From: a virus
DNA: 20,961 nucleotides
Virus record (IMG/VR): IMGVR_UViG_3300009285_007969
Location: 1 to 20,961 of that record
Strand: one strand, 5' to 3'
Shown here piece after piece: positions 1 through 5,053 of this stretch. The position numbers and the translations under genes were made by a program. Each line of letters starts with the position of its first letter. The stretch's first letter is position 1. The notes beneath the pieces were generated by a model that was not told the DNA's origin, made no database searches, and saw only the letters and a list, made by a program, of their open reading frames with translations.

Positions 1-411
1 GAGAGTTGGCATGGCCGGCGCGTCGAACGCCATGACCATCTGGCGCGCCGGGGCCCGGAAGGCGCGCTCGGCCGCGGCGGCCTGGGCGCGCGCCTTGTCG
101 AGCAACGTGGTGGCGCGGCTCATGGTCTCGGCGTGGTACGCGTTGAACTCGGCCATGTCGGCGGCGATGAAGACGCCGTAGGGCCGCCGACTCGAGGAGC
201 AGATGAGCGCGCCGGGGCCGTCCGAGGCCTGCAGCGCGTTCACTTCCTCGCGCAGGTTGCGCTCGTCGGCCTGAACCGTGAAGCCGACGCCGCGGGCCCG
301 CGCCGCCAGGTCGGCCCAGGTGATGGCGCGCCCGAGGCCGACGTGGCCATATCGCAGCTCAGCCAGGAGCCAGTCGCGCAGCGAGGTGTCCGGGGCGGTG
401 AAGCGGCGCAT
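1..411 (-). CDS. winged-helix-like phage protein (C-terminus beyond window edge)
   Basis: Open reading frame of 137 visible codons that starts at 411 and is still open at base 1, so the gene is partial. It begins MRRFTAPDTSLRDWLLAEL. Residues ~5-65 read as a helix-turn-helix/winged-helix fold: a helical start, a strand-forming stretch, a helix around ERNLREEVNALQ, then a hydrophobic 'ALICSS..RPYGVFIA' segment like the wing of phage winged-helix proteins. That segment is followed by a helical tail with SRATTLLDKARA. This pattern is familiar from small phage proteins near replication genes, but the assignment rests on pattern alone. The gene is the last visible member of the leftward early operon; its ATG lies 7 nt after the stop of the preceding gene, with only a weak ribosome site. 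Function beyond probable nucleic-acid binding is unknown. Confidence 0.7.
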   Translation of the reverse strand, partial: MRRFTAPDTSLRDWLLAELRYGHVGLGRAITWADLAARARGVGFTVQADERNLREEVNALQASDGPGALICSSSRRPYGVFIAADMAEFNAYHAETMSRATTLLDKARAQAAAAERAFRAPARQMVMAFDAPAMPTL

Positions 412-418
412 GGCTTGC

Positions 419-1135
419 CTAGAAGACGTGCTGATCCAGGCCGGCGAGGGCGGCGGCCCAGTCGCCATGCTTCTCGGTGGCGATGTCTGCGGCCAACTGT
501 TTGTCGATCCCGAAATGCTTGGCCGTGGTGAAGTACAGCGTCGTGTGATCGGCCGGCTTGATCGATGGCAGCAGCGCGGCCACGTCGCTCGGCTTGGCCT
601 TGGTCTTGATCTGCGCCAGGAGGCCGTTCGAGTCGATGCGATGCGTCGTGACTGCCGCTTTGGGCGGCTCCGGATTGGGCGAGGCGGATGCTGGCGCCGG
701 CGTGGTGGGGGCTGTCGGCTTGCCGGTCTCGGCCGCCTTGCTGACCTTGCTCGGGATCGGCTCCACTTCGGACGGCTGGCGGAAGGTGATCAGGCGTACG
801 TATTTGACATTGCCCTCAGCGTCCTTGCCGAGGGGCCGTGAGAACCAGATGGCCTCACCGAACTTGTTCTGCGGCGAGCGGCGCTGCCAGGTGTATTCGC
901 CCCATTCCACGTGGGATGGGCCGTCATCGTCGCTGGAGACGATGCGCGCGCCGATGCTGGACCAGTCGAAACTGGAGTAGTCGGCCAGCTGGCGCTGGTA
1001 GTTGGGGGCCTCCGGCGCGAGCGACCGGGCCACGGACTCGAGCGCGTCGGCCAGGCGGGCGGATTGCTTGAGCTGCGCGGTCATCAGGTGGATGACCAGT
1101 TCTTCGTGTGTGGGTGGTTTCGGATCGGTGGTCAT
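419..1135 (-). CDS. hypothetical early phage protein, two domains joined by a Pro/Ala linker
   Basis: 238 residues. An N-terminal domain (about 1-130) has a helical start followed by a conserved-looking segment around 79-121 (GEYTWQRRSPQNKFG, IWFSRPLGK, YVRLITF). A proline/alanine/threonine-rich linker spans ~138-162, and a small helical C-terminal domain spans ~165-238. No catalytic motif is visible. The start at 1135 is supported by an AGGAG sequence about 7 nt upstream. It sits in the early operon between a short hypothetical gene and the winged-helix-like gene, where single-strand binding, recombination or replication accessory proteins are common; I cannot link it to a named family. The modular layout (folded domain, flexible linker, small helical tail) would fit a DNA- or protein-tethering role, but that is inference. 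Confidence 0.75.
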   Translation of the reverse strand: MTTDPKPPTHEELVIHLMTAQLKQSARLADALESVARSLAPEAPNYQRQLADYSSFDWSSIGARIVSSDDDGPSHVEWGEYTWQRRSPQNKFGEAIWFSRPLGKDAEGNVKYVRLITFRQPSEVEPIPSKVSKAAETGKPTAPTTPAPASASPNPEPPKAAVTTHRIDSNGLLAQIKTKAKPSDVAALLPSIKPADHTTLYFTTAKHFGIDKQLAADIATEKHGDWAAALAGLDQHVF

Positions 1136-1144
1136 GGGAGGCTC

Positions 1145-1408
1145 CTAGTTGGACGTGTGACGCGGGCCGTCTGACGGATGCCTGTCGCCCGCGGCTCGCT
1201 GCTCCAGCTGGGAGAGCGGGGGACGCAGGGACAGGGCTACCAGCCAGACGCGGATGAGGTTCATGGCCTGGGCGATGGTGAAGGCGGCGGCCTGGTTCTC
1301 CAGGCAGACGGCGAAGAGTTTCCCGTCTTCGAGCACGATCCAGCCGTAGCTGTCGTGCCGGACGGCGCGGTAGAAGGGCACGGGGCGGGAGGCGGTGATG
1401 ATGGGCAT
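1145..1408 (-). CDS. small hypothetical phage protein
   Basis: 87 residues beginning MPIITASRPVPFYRAVRHD. I chose the start at 1408 because its ATG overlaps the TAA stop of the upstream gene (TAATG), a typical translational-coupling arrangement. A longer in-frame extension upstream is rich in Arg/His and is just the shadow of the neighbouring gene. Residues ~12-45 look like short strands (aromatic and hydrophobic residues alternating, YGWIVLEDGKLFAVCLEN). A helix follows (AAFTIAQAMNLIRVWLVAL), then a charged tail without obvious fold. No motif gives a function. It belongs to the leftward early operon. Confidence 0.6.
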   Translation of the reverse strand: MPIITASRPVPFYRAVRHDSYGWIVLEDGKLFAVCLENQAAAFTIAQAMNLIRVWLVALSLRPPLSQLEQRAAGDRHPSDGPRHTSN

Positions 1409-1905
1409 TAGTAGGCCTTGATCCAGGCGTCCACCGCGGCGTGGGTGATGATCACGTCTCCTTCGGCTGGGGCGCCGGCGATGAACTCCCATTTGAACGC
1501 CTGATGCATGACGAAGGCGTGGGTAAAACAATCACCACGCCAGCAAGTTTCACGCTCTCCTGTGTAGCCCAGGCGGTGCAGCGAGTGCTCCAAAATGTTG
1601 AGGGCCAGGTCGGCCGGCCCGCTGCCGCCATAGCCGAACTCGAAGCCGGTCGGGCTGTGATGGGTGACCAGGTGCGGCACGTTGGTTCCAACGCCCGACT
1701 CGTCGCGGCGCAGCAGGTACACGTCGGCGGGTGCGTCGATTCCGTGGTCGGCGAATTCGTTCATGGCGTCTTCTCCGTTGTGGGATGATGCGCTGCCGGC
1801 GCAGATGGGGCCCAGGCCGCGCTGGATGCTGGCGGGGTTACTCAATGGCCGACCGCAGCGCTGGCAGGAGCCCACTGAAGGCAGGAGAGTCATTTGCTGG
1901 AACAT
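1408..1905 (-). CDS. DUF6011-like zinc ribbon fused to DUF6166-like domain
   Basis: 165 residues. Residues 14-35 have the pattern C-x2-C-GRPL-x2-PASI-x2-GLGP-x-C (Cys14, Cys17, Cys35), which matches my recollection of the small phage zinc-ribbon family DUF6011. From ~87 onward, GYGGSGPADLALNIL and then HQAFKWEFIA match the DUF6166-type phage domain. The two are joined by a short polar linker at ~38-48. An internal ATG at 1764 (Met48), right at the domain boundary, has its own strong ribosome site (GGAGAAG, about 5 nt before the ATG), so the second domain may also be made alone as a 118-residue protein. Function of either domain is not known; the genes are common in phage early operons. The family assignments are from memory of sequence patterns. 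Confidence 0.75.
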   Translation of the reverse strand: MFQQMTLLPSVGSCQRCGRPLSNPASIQRGLGPICAGSASSHNGEDAMNEFADHGIDAPADVYLLRRDESGVGTNVPHLVTHHSPTGFEFGYGGSGPADLALNILEHSLHRLGYTGERETCWRGDCFTHAFVMHQAFKWEFIAGAPAEGDVIITHAAVDAWIKAY

Positions 1906-1908
1906 GGC

Positions 1909-2346
1909 TCAGGCTTCCTGCGACATTAGAAGTTGGATCGCGGTCATCACCGGCTGCACCGTTTCGCAGTGCAGGACGTAATGGAACCGGCCCGAGTGGC
2001 GGACTTCGAGATCCACCGTGCCGCAGCGCGGGCAGGCGGCGCGCGCAGACGATGGGATGAGCAATGACCAGAAGCGCTCATGGAAGGGTGTCTCGGGCGG
2101 GTCCGGCTCGATATCGATATCGACGACGGCGACGCCCGTCAGGCTTGCGTCAAAGGACTGGGCGACGGTGAGCGTCTTGGCGGTTCCGTCGTGCGCCAGG
2201 AAACGATGCAGGCGTTTCCCGGAGCGCGTGCGGCCCCGCGCCTGGACGCGCAGCAGCGCCGTCTCCTGCGGATGGTCGATGGCCCACAGGGCGGCGGCGG
2301 CGGCCGGGTTAGAAAGGCGGATAACAGTGGGAGCGGGTGTTTGCAT
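1909..2346 (-). CDS. hypothetical early phage protein with a Cys-x2-Cys motif
   Basis: 145 residues. The start at 2346 is preferred over a longer frame from 2379 because GGAGGA lies 7-8 nt before it. The N-terminal half has an AAAALWAIDHPQ helix. The middle is strand-rich (DIDIEPDP). Near the C-terminus a CPRC pair (ARAACPRCGTVDLEVRHSG) suggests half of a zinc ribbon, with a later HCETV as a possible further ligand. No family is recognised. It lies 3 nt upstream of the DUF6011/DUF6166 gene in the leftward early operon. The start region overlaps, on the opposite strand, a predicted plus-strand promoter and small RNA, so antisense control is possible. Confidence 0.65.
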   Translation of the reverse strand: MQTPAPTVIRLSNPAAAAALWAIDHPQETALLRVQARGRTRSGKRLHRFLAHDGTAKTLTVAQSFDASLTGVAVVDIDIEPDPPETPFHERFWSLLIPSSARAACPRCGTVDLEVRHSGRFHYVLHCETVQPVMTAIQLLMSQEA

Positions 2347-2369
2347 CGGGTTCTCCTCCGTGTTAGACT
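2341..2369 (+). promoter_or_regulatory. predicted plus-strand sigma70-like promoter, antisense to the early operon
   Basis: TTGCAT (2341-2346), a 17-nt spacer, then TAGACT (2364-2369) preceded by TGT, which resembles an extended -10. It faces rightward inside an otherwise leftward operon, and a rightward intrinsic terminator lies about 55 nt beyond the -10. Similar extended -10 elements (GTGnTAnnnT) occur at 5951-5960 and 11861-11870. Confidence 0.45.
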
Positions 2370-2375
2370 GGTGGG

Positions 2376-2451
2376 GCATCGGGGATTTCTCCCCACCCCG
2401 CCTGCATGACAGTGCAGGCTCCAGCCGGCCATCGTGGCCGGCTTTTCGTTT
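2376..2451 (+). ncRNA. candidate structured small RNA between a predicted promoter and terminator
   Basis: If the promoter at 2341-2369 is used, transcription would begin near 2376 and end in the T-rich run by 2451, giving an RNA of about 75 nt. It contains GGGGA/TCCCC (2381-2385/2390-2394), CCTGCA/TGCAGG (2401-2406/2413-2418) and a 9-bp terminator stem (2423-2443). An alternative pairing GGTGGGG/CCCCACC (2370-2376/2391-2397) competes with the first stem. It lies in the 104-nt gap between two leftward genes and is complementary to the leftward operon mRNA just upstream of the gene starting at 2346. Existence and role are inference. Confidence 0.4.
2423..2451 (+). terminator. rightward intrinsic terminator
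   Basis: Perfect 9-bp stem AGCCGGCCA/TGGCCGGCT with a 3-nt loop, followed on the plus strand by TTTCGTTT. On the minus strand the same hairpin is followed by GGAG rather than T, so it is directional for plus-strand transcription, although no plus-strand gene precedes it. This asymmetry is the main support for a plus-strand transcript here. Confidence 0.6.
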
Positions 2452-2813
2452 CAGACGCGTCCGTTCTTCTTCGCCGGCGTCACCTCCTGGTATTCCTGCA
2501 CAACCGAGCGCAGCATTTCGGGCGAGAGCCGGCGCAGGGCGTCGAGCTGGTCGCGGGCCGAGAGCTGCATGAGCGCGGCGGCCTGCAGGACCTGGGCGCG
2601 CTGGTCCTCGATGGCCTCGCGGTAAAGCCGGCCGCGGGCGCGCTCGTACTGGGCCAGGTCGTGCTCGAGACGGGCGAGGTCACGGCGCAGGCCGGTGAAC
2701 TGCACGTAGATGGCGAAGGCGGCGCCGGCGATTAGCGCGGTGCATAGGGCGCCAGCTGCAAAAGCACCCATAGCACAAAGAGCTGCAACAGCGACGAGAG
2801 TAAACAGAGGCAT
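2451..2813 (-). CDS. small membrane protein with coiled-coil tail
   Basis: 120 residues. Residues ~3-38 are strongly hydrophobic (LFTLVAVAALCAMGAFAAG and following), enough for one or two membrane passes. The rest, ~42-105, is a charged helix with heptad-like leucines (LRRDLARLEHDLAQYERARG, then an AQVLQAAALMQL stretch), likely a coiled coil on one side of the membrane. The start is supported by AGGAG 4-5 nt upstream. The architecture resembles inner-membrane spanins, but no outer-membrane lipoprotein partner is evident and the gene lies in the early operon rather than beside lysis genes. Anchoring of an early complex at the membrane is equally possible. The product is unidentified. Confidence 0.65.
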   Translation of the reverse strand: MPLFTLVAVAALCAMGAFAAGALCTALIAGAAFAIYVQFTGLRRDLARLEHDLAQYERARGRLYREAIEDQRAQVLQAAALMQLSARDQLDALRRLSPEMLRSVVQEYQEVTPAKKNGRV

Positions 2814-2881
2814 AGCGCTCCTATCAGGACGGAATAAAACACTTTCGGTTTGGTTAGAGACTCGCCCACGCGCTTCAACAT
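2732..2881 (-). CDS. possible small overlapping membrane peptide
   Basis: A 49-codon frame beginning MLKRVGESLTKP, followed by a hydrophobic stretch to its end (VLIGALCLCLL, LQLFVLWVLLQL). It starts 10 nt after the stop of the preceding gene and overlaps the first 82 nt of the next gene in another frame. A short basic head followed by one membrane segment would be a plausible single-pass peptide, and it would fill the otherwise unexplained gap at 2814-2890. Against it, the ribosome site is weak and the hydrophobic part could simply reflect overlap with a hydrophobic-coding region. Confidence 0.25.
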   Translation of the reverse strand: MLKRVGESLTKPKVFYSVLIGALCLCLLSSLLQLFVLWVLLQLAPYAPR

Positions 2882-2890
2882 GGCTTACGG

Positions 2891-3133
2891 TTAAGCTGTG
2901 ATGAGGCGGCGACCGGGCCTGGCCCGTGCGTCCAGGACGGCCTGCCCGGCGCTGACGGGAGCCAGCCCCCGAATGTCCTGTACGAACTGCCGCAGGCGCT
3001 CCCGGGTGCGTTCCGGGTCGCGCGTGGCGATCACGATCGGCCCGGAGAGCATCAGCCAGTGGCCGCAGGCAGCCTGGCGGAATTCTTTTTCGACCGGCCG
3101 GGCCGGCGCGCGACAGATGGGGCAGGGCGCCAT
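2891..3133 (-). CDS. small putative zinc-binding protein
   Basis: 80 residues. Cys4-x2-Cys7 and Cys23-x-His25 (MAPCPICRAPARPVEKEF, then AACGHW) form a likely treble-clef or zinc-ribbon half-site. The remainder is a strand-like LMLSGPIVIA followed by an arginine-rich helix (DPERTRERLRQFVQDIRG). The gene follows the HicA-like gene with a single base between stop and start (TGAGATG), implying coupled translation. It probably binds nucleic acid, but the family is not recognised. Confidence 0.6.
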   Translation of the reverse strand: MAPCPICRAPARPVEKEFRQAACGHWLMLSGPIVIATRDPERTRERLRQFVQDIRGLAPVSAGQAVLDARARPGRRLITA

Positions 3134-3134
3134 C

Positions 3135-3395
3135 TCAGATCAGGAACGTGACGCCGACGAAGGCCAAGGCGAGCAGGGCGATACCCATGAGCGTGAAGGC
3201 CTTGAGAATGGCGTGGCGGGTGCCGTTGCGCAGTTCGCGGTGCAGGGGCACGACGGTCTGGACCGGTCCCTTGCCCACCACCACGTGGTCGCCCTTGCCC
3301 TGGCGCGCCCAGCAGCCGTGCTGGACGGCGTAGTCCAGCGCCTCGCGCCCGGAGCAATCGCTGCGCCGCAGGGGGTTGTGCCTGGGCTTAGACAT
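3135..3395 (-). CDS. HicA-like protein with C-terminal transmembrane segment
   Basis: 86 residues. Residues ~17-66 match the HicA/YcfA pattern as I know it: a leading helix (ALDYAVQHGCWA), then RQGKGDHVVV with the histidine (His37) where HicA RNases carry their catalytic His, then TVVPLHRELRNGTRHAIL, the family's 'vP.H.el..gtl..Il' signature. HicA toxins are small double-stranded-RNA-binding-fold mRNA nucleases. Here the domain is followed by ~20 hydrophobic residues (LMGIALLALAFVGVTFL) ending the protein, i.e. a tail anchor, which is unusual for HicA. No HicB antitoxin is next to it. The start overlaps the preceding stop by 8 nt (GATGTCTAA). It may be a toxin remnant adapted as a membrane-tethered RNA-binding protein. 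Confidence 0.65.
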   Translation of the reverse strand: MSKPRHNPLRRSDCSGREALDYAVQHGCWARQGKGDHVVVGKGPVQTVVPLHRELRNGTRHAILKAFTLMGIALLALAFVGVTFLI

Positions 3396-3705
3396 CGAAC
3401 ACCTCCCGCACGATCAGGTGCAGGATGAGTCCGAGGCGGTGCTTGATCTCCAGCCAATGGCAGCGCAGGGCCGCGCCGAAGGGGATGCCGGCCGGCTGGC
3501 CGTCGCGGTCGATCTCGACGAAGCCGCCGCCCATTGAGCCGCCATTCTGCTCGACCAGCTCGATGATGCGTTCGGTCAGGCGATCGATCTGGTCCGGTGT
3601 GAGGCCTTCGATGGTGAAGCTGGCTTCGTACAAGCGCAGCGGCCTGGCTTCGGACTGGGCCTTGACGGCCGGCGGGACGATGTCGGCGGTGAGAAAGGCG
3701 ATCAT
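3388..3705 (-). CDS. hypothetical early phage protein
   Basis: 105 residues beginning MIAFLTADIVPPAVKAQ. The start at 3705 is chosen because GAAGGAG lies about 5 nt upstream; a frame extending to 3735 lacks a ribosome site. A strand-helix pattern is visible: YEASFTIEGLTPDQIDRLTER with a helix to ~53, a glycine-rich loop (NGGSMGGGF), a strand (VEIDRDGQ), then a hydrophobic C-terminal helix (LGLILHLIVREVF). It overlaps the HicA-like gene downstream and would be translationally coupled to it. It does not resemble HicB (no HicB-type N-terminal fold or ribbon-helix-helix), so it is not an obvious antitoxin. Function unknown. Confidence 0.65.
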   Translation of the reverse strand: MIAFLTADIVPPAVKAQSEARPLRLYEASFTIEGLTPDQIDRLTERIIELVEQNGGSMGGGFVEIDRDGQPAGIPFGAALRCHWLEIKHRLGLILHLIVREVFDV

Positions 3706-3744
3706 GGCTTCTCCTTCGGAGAACGGGCGCAGCACACTGGGCCC

Positions 3745-3954
3745 CTATCGGCGCTCGATCATTTCTTCCAGGCAGGCGGAGTGCACGAGCTGGTGCTCGT
3801 GGTCGTAGAAGCCGCGGTCGTAGCCGATGGGCTTGCCGCAGTAGTGGCAGACGGTCTCGGCCATCTGGCGCGTGGCGGCGCAATCCCGGTGCTGGCAGGG
3901 CTCGATGCAGGGGCCGGCCGGTTGGCCGGGCGGGGCGAGAAGGCCGGGGGCCAT
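3745..3954 (-). CDS. small cysteine-rich zinc-finger protein
   Basis: 69 residues. Candidate metal ligands are Cys16, Cys20, His22, Cys25, then Cys36-x2-Cys39 and His58-x2-Cys61. The segment CHYCGKPIGYDRGFYDH followed by LVHSACLEEM resembles small phage proteins whose paired CxxC and HxxC ligands form one zinc site. It follows the ribbon-helix-helix gene with one base between stop and start (TGACATG) and lacks its own ribosome site, so it is probably coupled. It probably has a structural zinc and a DNA- or protein-binding role in early expression; this is inference. Confidence 0.65.
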   Translation of the reverse strand: MAPGLLAPPGQPAGPCIEPCQHRDCAATRQMAETVCHYCGKPIGYDRGFYDHEHQLVHSACLEEMIERR

Positions 3955-3955
3955 G

Positions 3956-4165
3956 TCAGGCGGCGACCGGCGCAGCGGGCGTGGCCTTCTCCGGGAAGAG
4001 ATAGGGCGATTCGAGCAGGGCCAGGCGCACGATGTCGGACTGGGTAAAGCCCAGGCGCCTATTGCGCTTGATGGCGCGGTCGATGGCCTGCTCGAGCTCC
4101 GGCGTGGTGCGCACGAAGACCCGCTTGCCCGATTTCTTCTGTGAATTGCCCGCGAAATTGGTCAT
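3956..4165 (-). CDS. ribbon-helix-helix transcriptional regulator (early-operon leader gene)
   Basis: 69 residues from the ATG at 4165. Residues ~13-57 fit the ribbon-helix-helix pattern: a basic strand KRVFVRTT, helix A (PELEQAIDRAIKRNRRLG) and helix B (TQSDIVRLALLE). Such proteins bind DNA as dimers with the paired strands in the major groove, usually as autorepressors. The gene is first in the leftward operon and starts about 24 nt from the predicted transcription start of the promoter at 4196-4223. That promoter overlaps short direct and inverted repeats suited to dimeric repressors. An ATG at 4213 would lie upstream of the transcription start and is rejected. Likely a Cro-like or autoregulatory repressor of the early operon. 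Confidence 0.7.
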   Translation of the reverse strand: MTNFAGNSQKKSGKRVFVRTTPELEQAIDRAIKRNRRLGFTQSDIVRLALLESPYLFPEKATPAAPVAA

Positions 4166-4166
4166 G

Positions 4167-4198
4167 GACTGTGGCCCTATATGTGACTGTGGAACAGT
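4167..4198. promoter_or_regulatory. candidate operator between the leftward promoter and the RHH gene
   Basis: GACTGTGG occurs twice (4167-4174 and 4185-4192), 18 nt apart, and ACTGT-gga-ACAGT (4186-4198) is a perfect 5-bp inverted repeat. They cover the leftward -10 and start point, where a bound repressor would block transcription. The binding protein is inferred: the ribbon-helix-helix product or the helix-turn-helix protein. Confidence 0.45.
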
Positions 4199-4223
4199 AT
4201 AGGCCAAAGGCACGACTTGTCAA
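4196..4223 (-). promoter_or_regulatory. leftward early promoter (sigma70-like)
   Basis: On the minus strand TTGACA (4223-4218), 16 nt, TATACT (4201-4196); both boxes are at or near consensus. Transcription would start near 4189 and enter the ribbon-helix-helix gene. This is the best promoter in the left half and probably serves the whole leftward operon. Confidence 0.75.
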
Positions 4224-4229
4224 TAGCGG

Positions 4230-4258
4230 ATGACAACCGTTTTAGAAAGTCTCATAAT
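4230..4258 (+). promoter_or_regulatory. rightward promoter for the repressor-like gene
   Basis: ATGACA (4230-4235), 17 nt, CATAAT (4253-4258), each 5 of 6 to consensus. The predicted start point falls at about 4265, at the ATG at 4266, giving a leaderless or nearly leaderless message. It is back to back with the leftward promoter, the two -35 boxes being 6 nt apart, as in a phage lysogeny switch. Confidence 0.6.
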
Positions 4259-4265
4259 GCTGGTG

Positions 4266-4640
4266 ATGAAGCCAACCCCGGCTGACGTCATGCGCTGGTT
4301 CGAAGAGCACTACATACAGTGGCGGAGTCGGCAGACAGCCCGCCAGGTAGGGGTCACGCAGTGGGCCAAGTTCCTGGATGTCAAGCGTGATACCCTGAAC
4401 AAATACATGCTTCGGGGAAGTCTTCCCGAGGGCGAGAACAAACTACGGATAGGCGACAAATATCCCGAGCTTTACGACCTGCTGGGGGAAGCACGTCCGG
4501 ACCCGCAATTCAGGTCGCTGGCGCGCAATTGGGAGCGCATCCCGGCGCGGGTGCGCCGGCAGATGATGGAGCAGGCGGAGCAGTATTCGGCGGTGAGCGA
4601 GGAGGGGGTGAAGCGTGAGCGATCTAAGAAGGCTGGCTGA
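4266..4640 (+). CDS. helix-turn-helix repressor-like protein
   Basis: 124 residues. Residues ~22-50 read as a helix-turn-helix of the phage-repressor kind (RQTARQVGVTQWAKFLDVKR, then DTLNKYMLRG), where the second half would be the recognition helix. The rest is helical and charged, with no visible LexA/CI-type peptidase domain, so it resembles short immunity repressors. Two upstream in-frame ATGs (4230 and 4257) exist; 4266 is preferred because it coincides with the expected transcript start. Divergent transcription from the ribbon-helix-helix gene and shared promoter region make it the likely immunity repressor or its counterpart. Its 3' end overlaps the next gene by 26 nt. Confidence 0.7.
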   Translation: MKPTPADVMRWFEEHYIQWRSRQTARQVGVTQWAKFLDVKRDTLNKYMLRGSLPEGENKLRIGDKYPELYDLLGEARPDPQFRSLARNWERIPARVRRQMMEQAEQYSAVSEEGVKRERSKKAG

Positions 4641-5010
4641 TATCTGGCATATGCTGACGTCTGCTCAGCGAACCCATCTCTATCACTGGGGTATGTGGGT
4701 GGCGGCCACTGCTGAGCGGCGTGCGGTACAGCAGCTACCGCCGCCAGGCCTGCGTCGAATGGGGGACCGCGTGGTGCGCGCCTGGGCGCAGTTCGGGGTG
4801 GCAGCCGGCTTTCTGGTGGCGAGCGGCGCGGGGTTCACGGCCGCGATGGCGCTGACGCCGGCGCTCTTTAATCTGGACCCGGCGACGCTGCCACAGCGGA
4901 CGGTCATCGGCATGACGCTGGGATTGTTCGGCGGCGCCGTGCCGGCTTCGGTGAAGTGGTTGGACGACAGCGCTGAGATAGTGCGGAGCGCGCGGCGGGC
5001 ACTGGCCTAG
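4615..5010 (+). CDS. small two-pass membrane protein of the immunity operon
   Basis: 131 residues from a GTG start at 4615 with AGGAGG about 8 nt upstream, inside the end of the repressor-like gene. Two hydrophobic segments at ~58-84 (FGVAAGFLVASGAGFTAAMA) and ~96-113 (VIGMTLGLFGGAVPASV) suggest two membrane passes, with an N-terminal cytoplasmic helical region. Membrane proteins expressed with phage repressors are often superinfection-exclusion factors, but there is no sequence motif proving that here. It is followed 43 nt later by the PD-(D/E)XK gene, probably in the same transcript. Confidence 0.65.
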   Translation: MSDLRRLADIWHMLTSAQRTHLYHWGMWVAATAERRAVQQLPPPGLRRMGDRVVRAWAQFGVAAGFLVASGAGFTAAMALTPALFNLDPATLPQRTVIGMTLGLFGGAVPASVKWLDDSAEIVRSARRALA

Positions 5011-5053
5011 CCGCGCTTTTTGATTCCTGCCGTGGGACAGAGGGAGGGGCACC

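Noticed and set aside
2451-2881. An Rz/Rz1 spanin pair from the overlapping membrane frames
   Set aside because: The small frame lacks a convincing lipobox, lies upstream rather than inside the larger gene, and no lysis genes are adjacent.
3135-3705. A HicAB toxin-antitoxin pair made of the HicA-like gene and its upstream neighbour
   Set aside because: The neighbour does not show a HicB pattern or a DNA-binding region, so the pair is not supported.
3140-3883. A 247-codon minus-strand frame overlapping four early genes
   Set aside because: The overlapped genes have coupled starts, ribosome sites and recognisable motifs; this frame is Arg/Pro-rich and lacks all of these.
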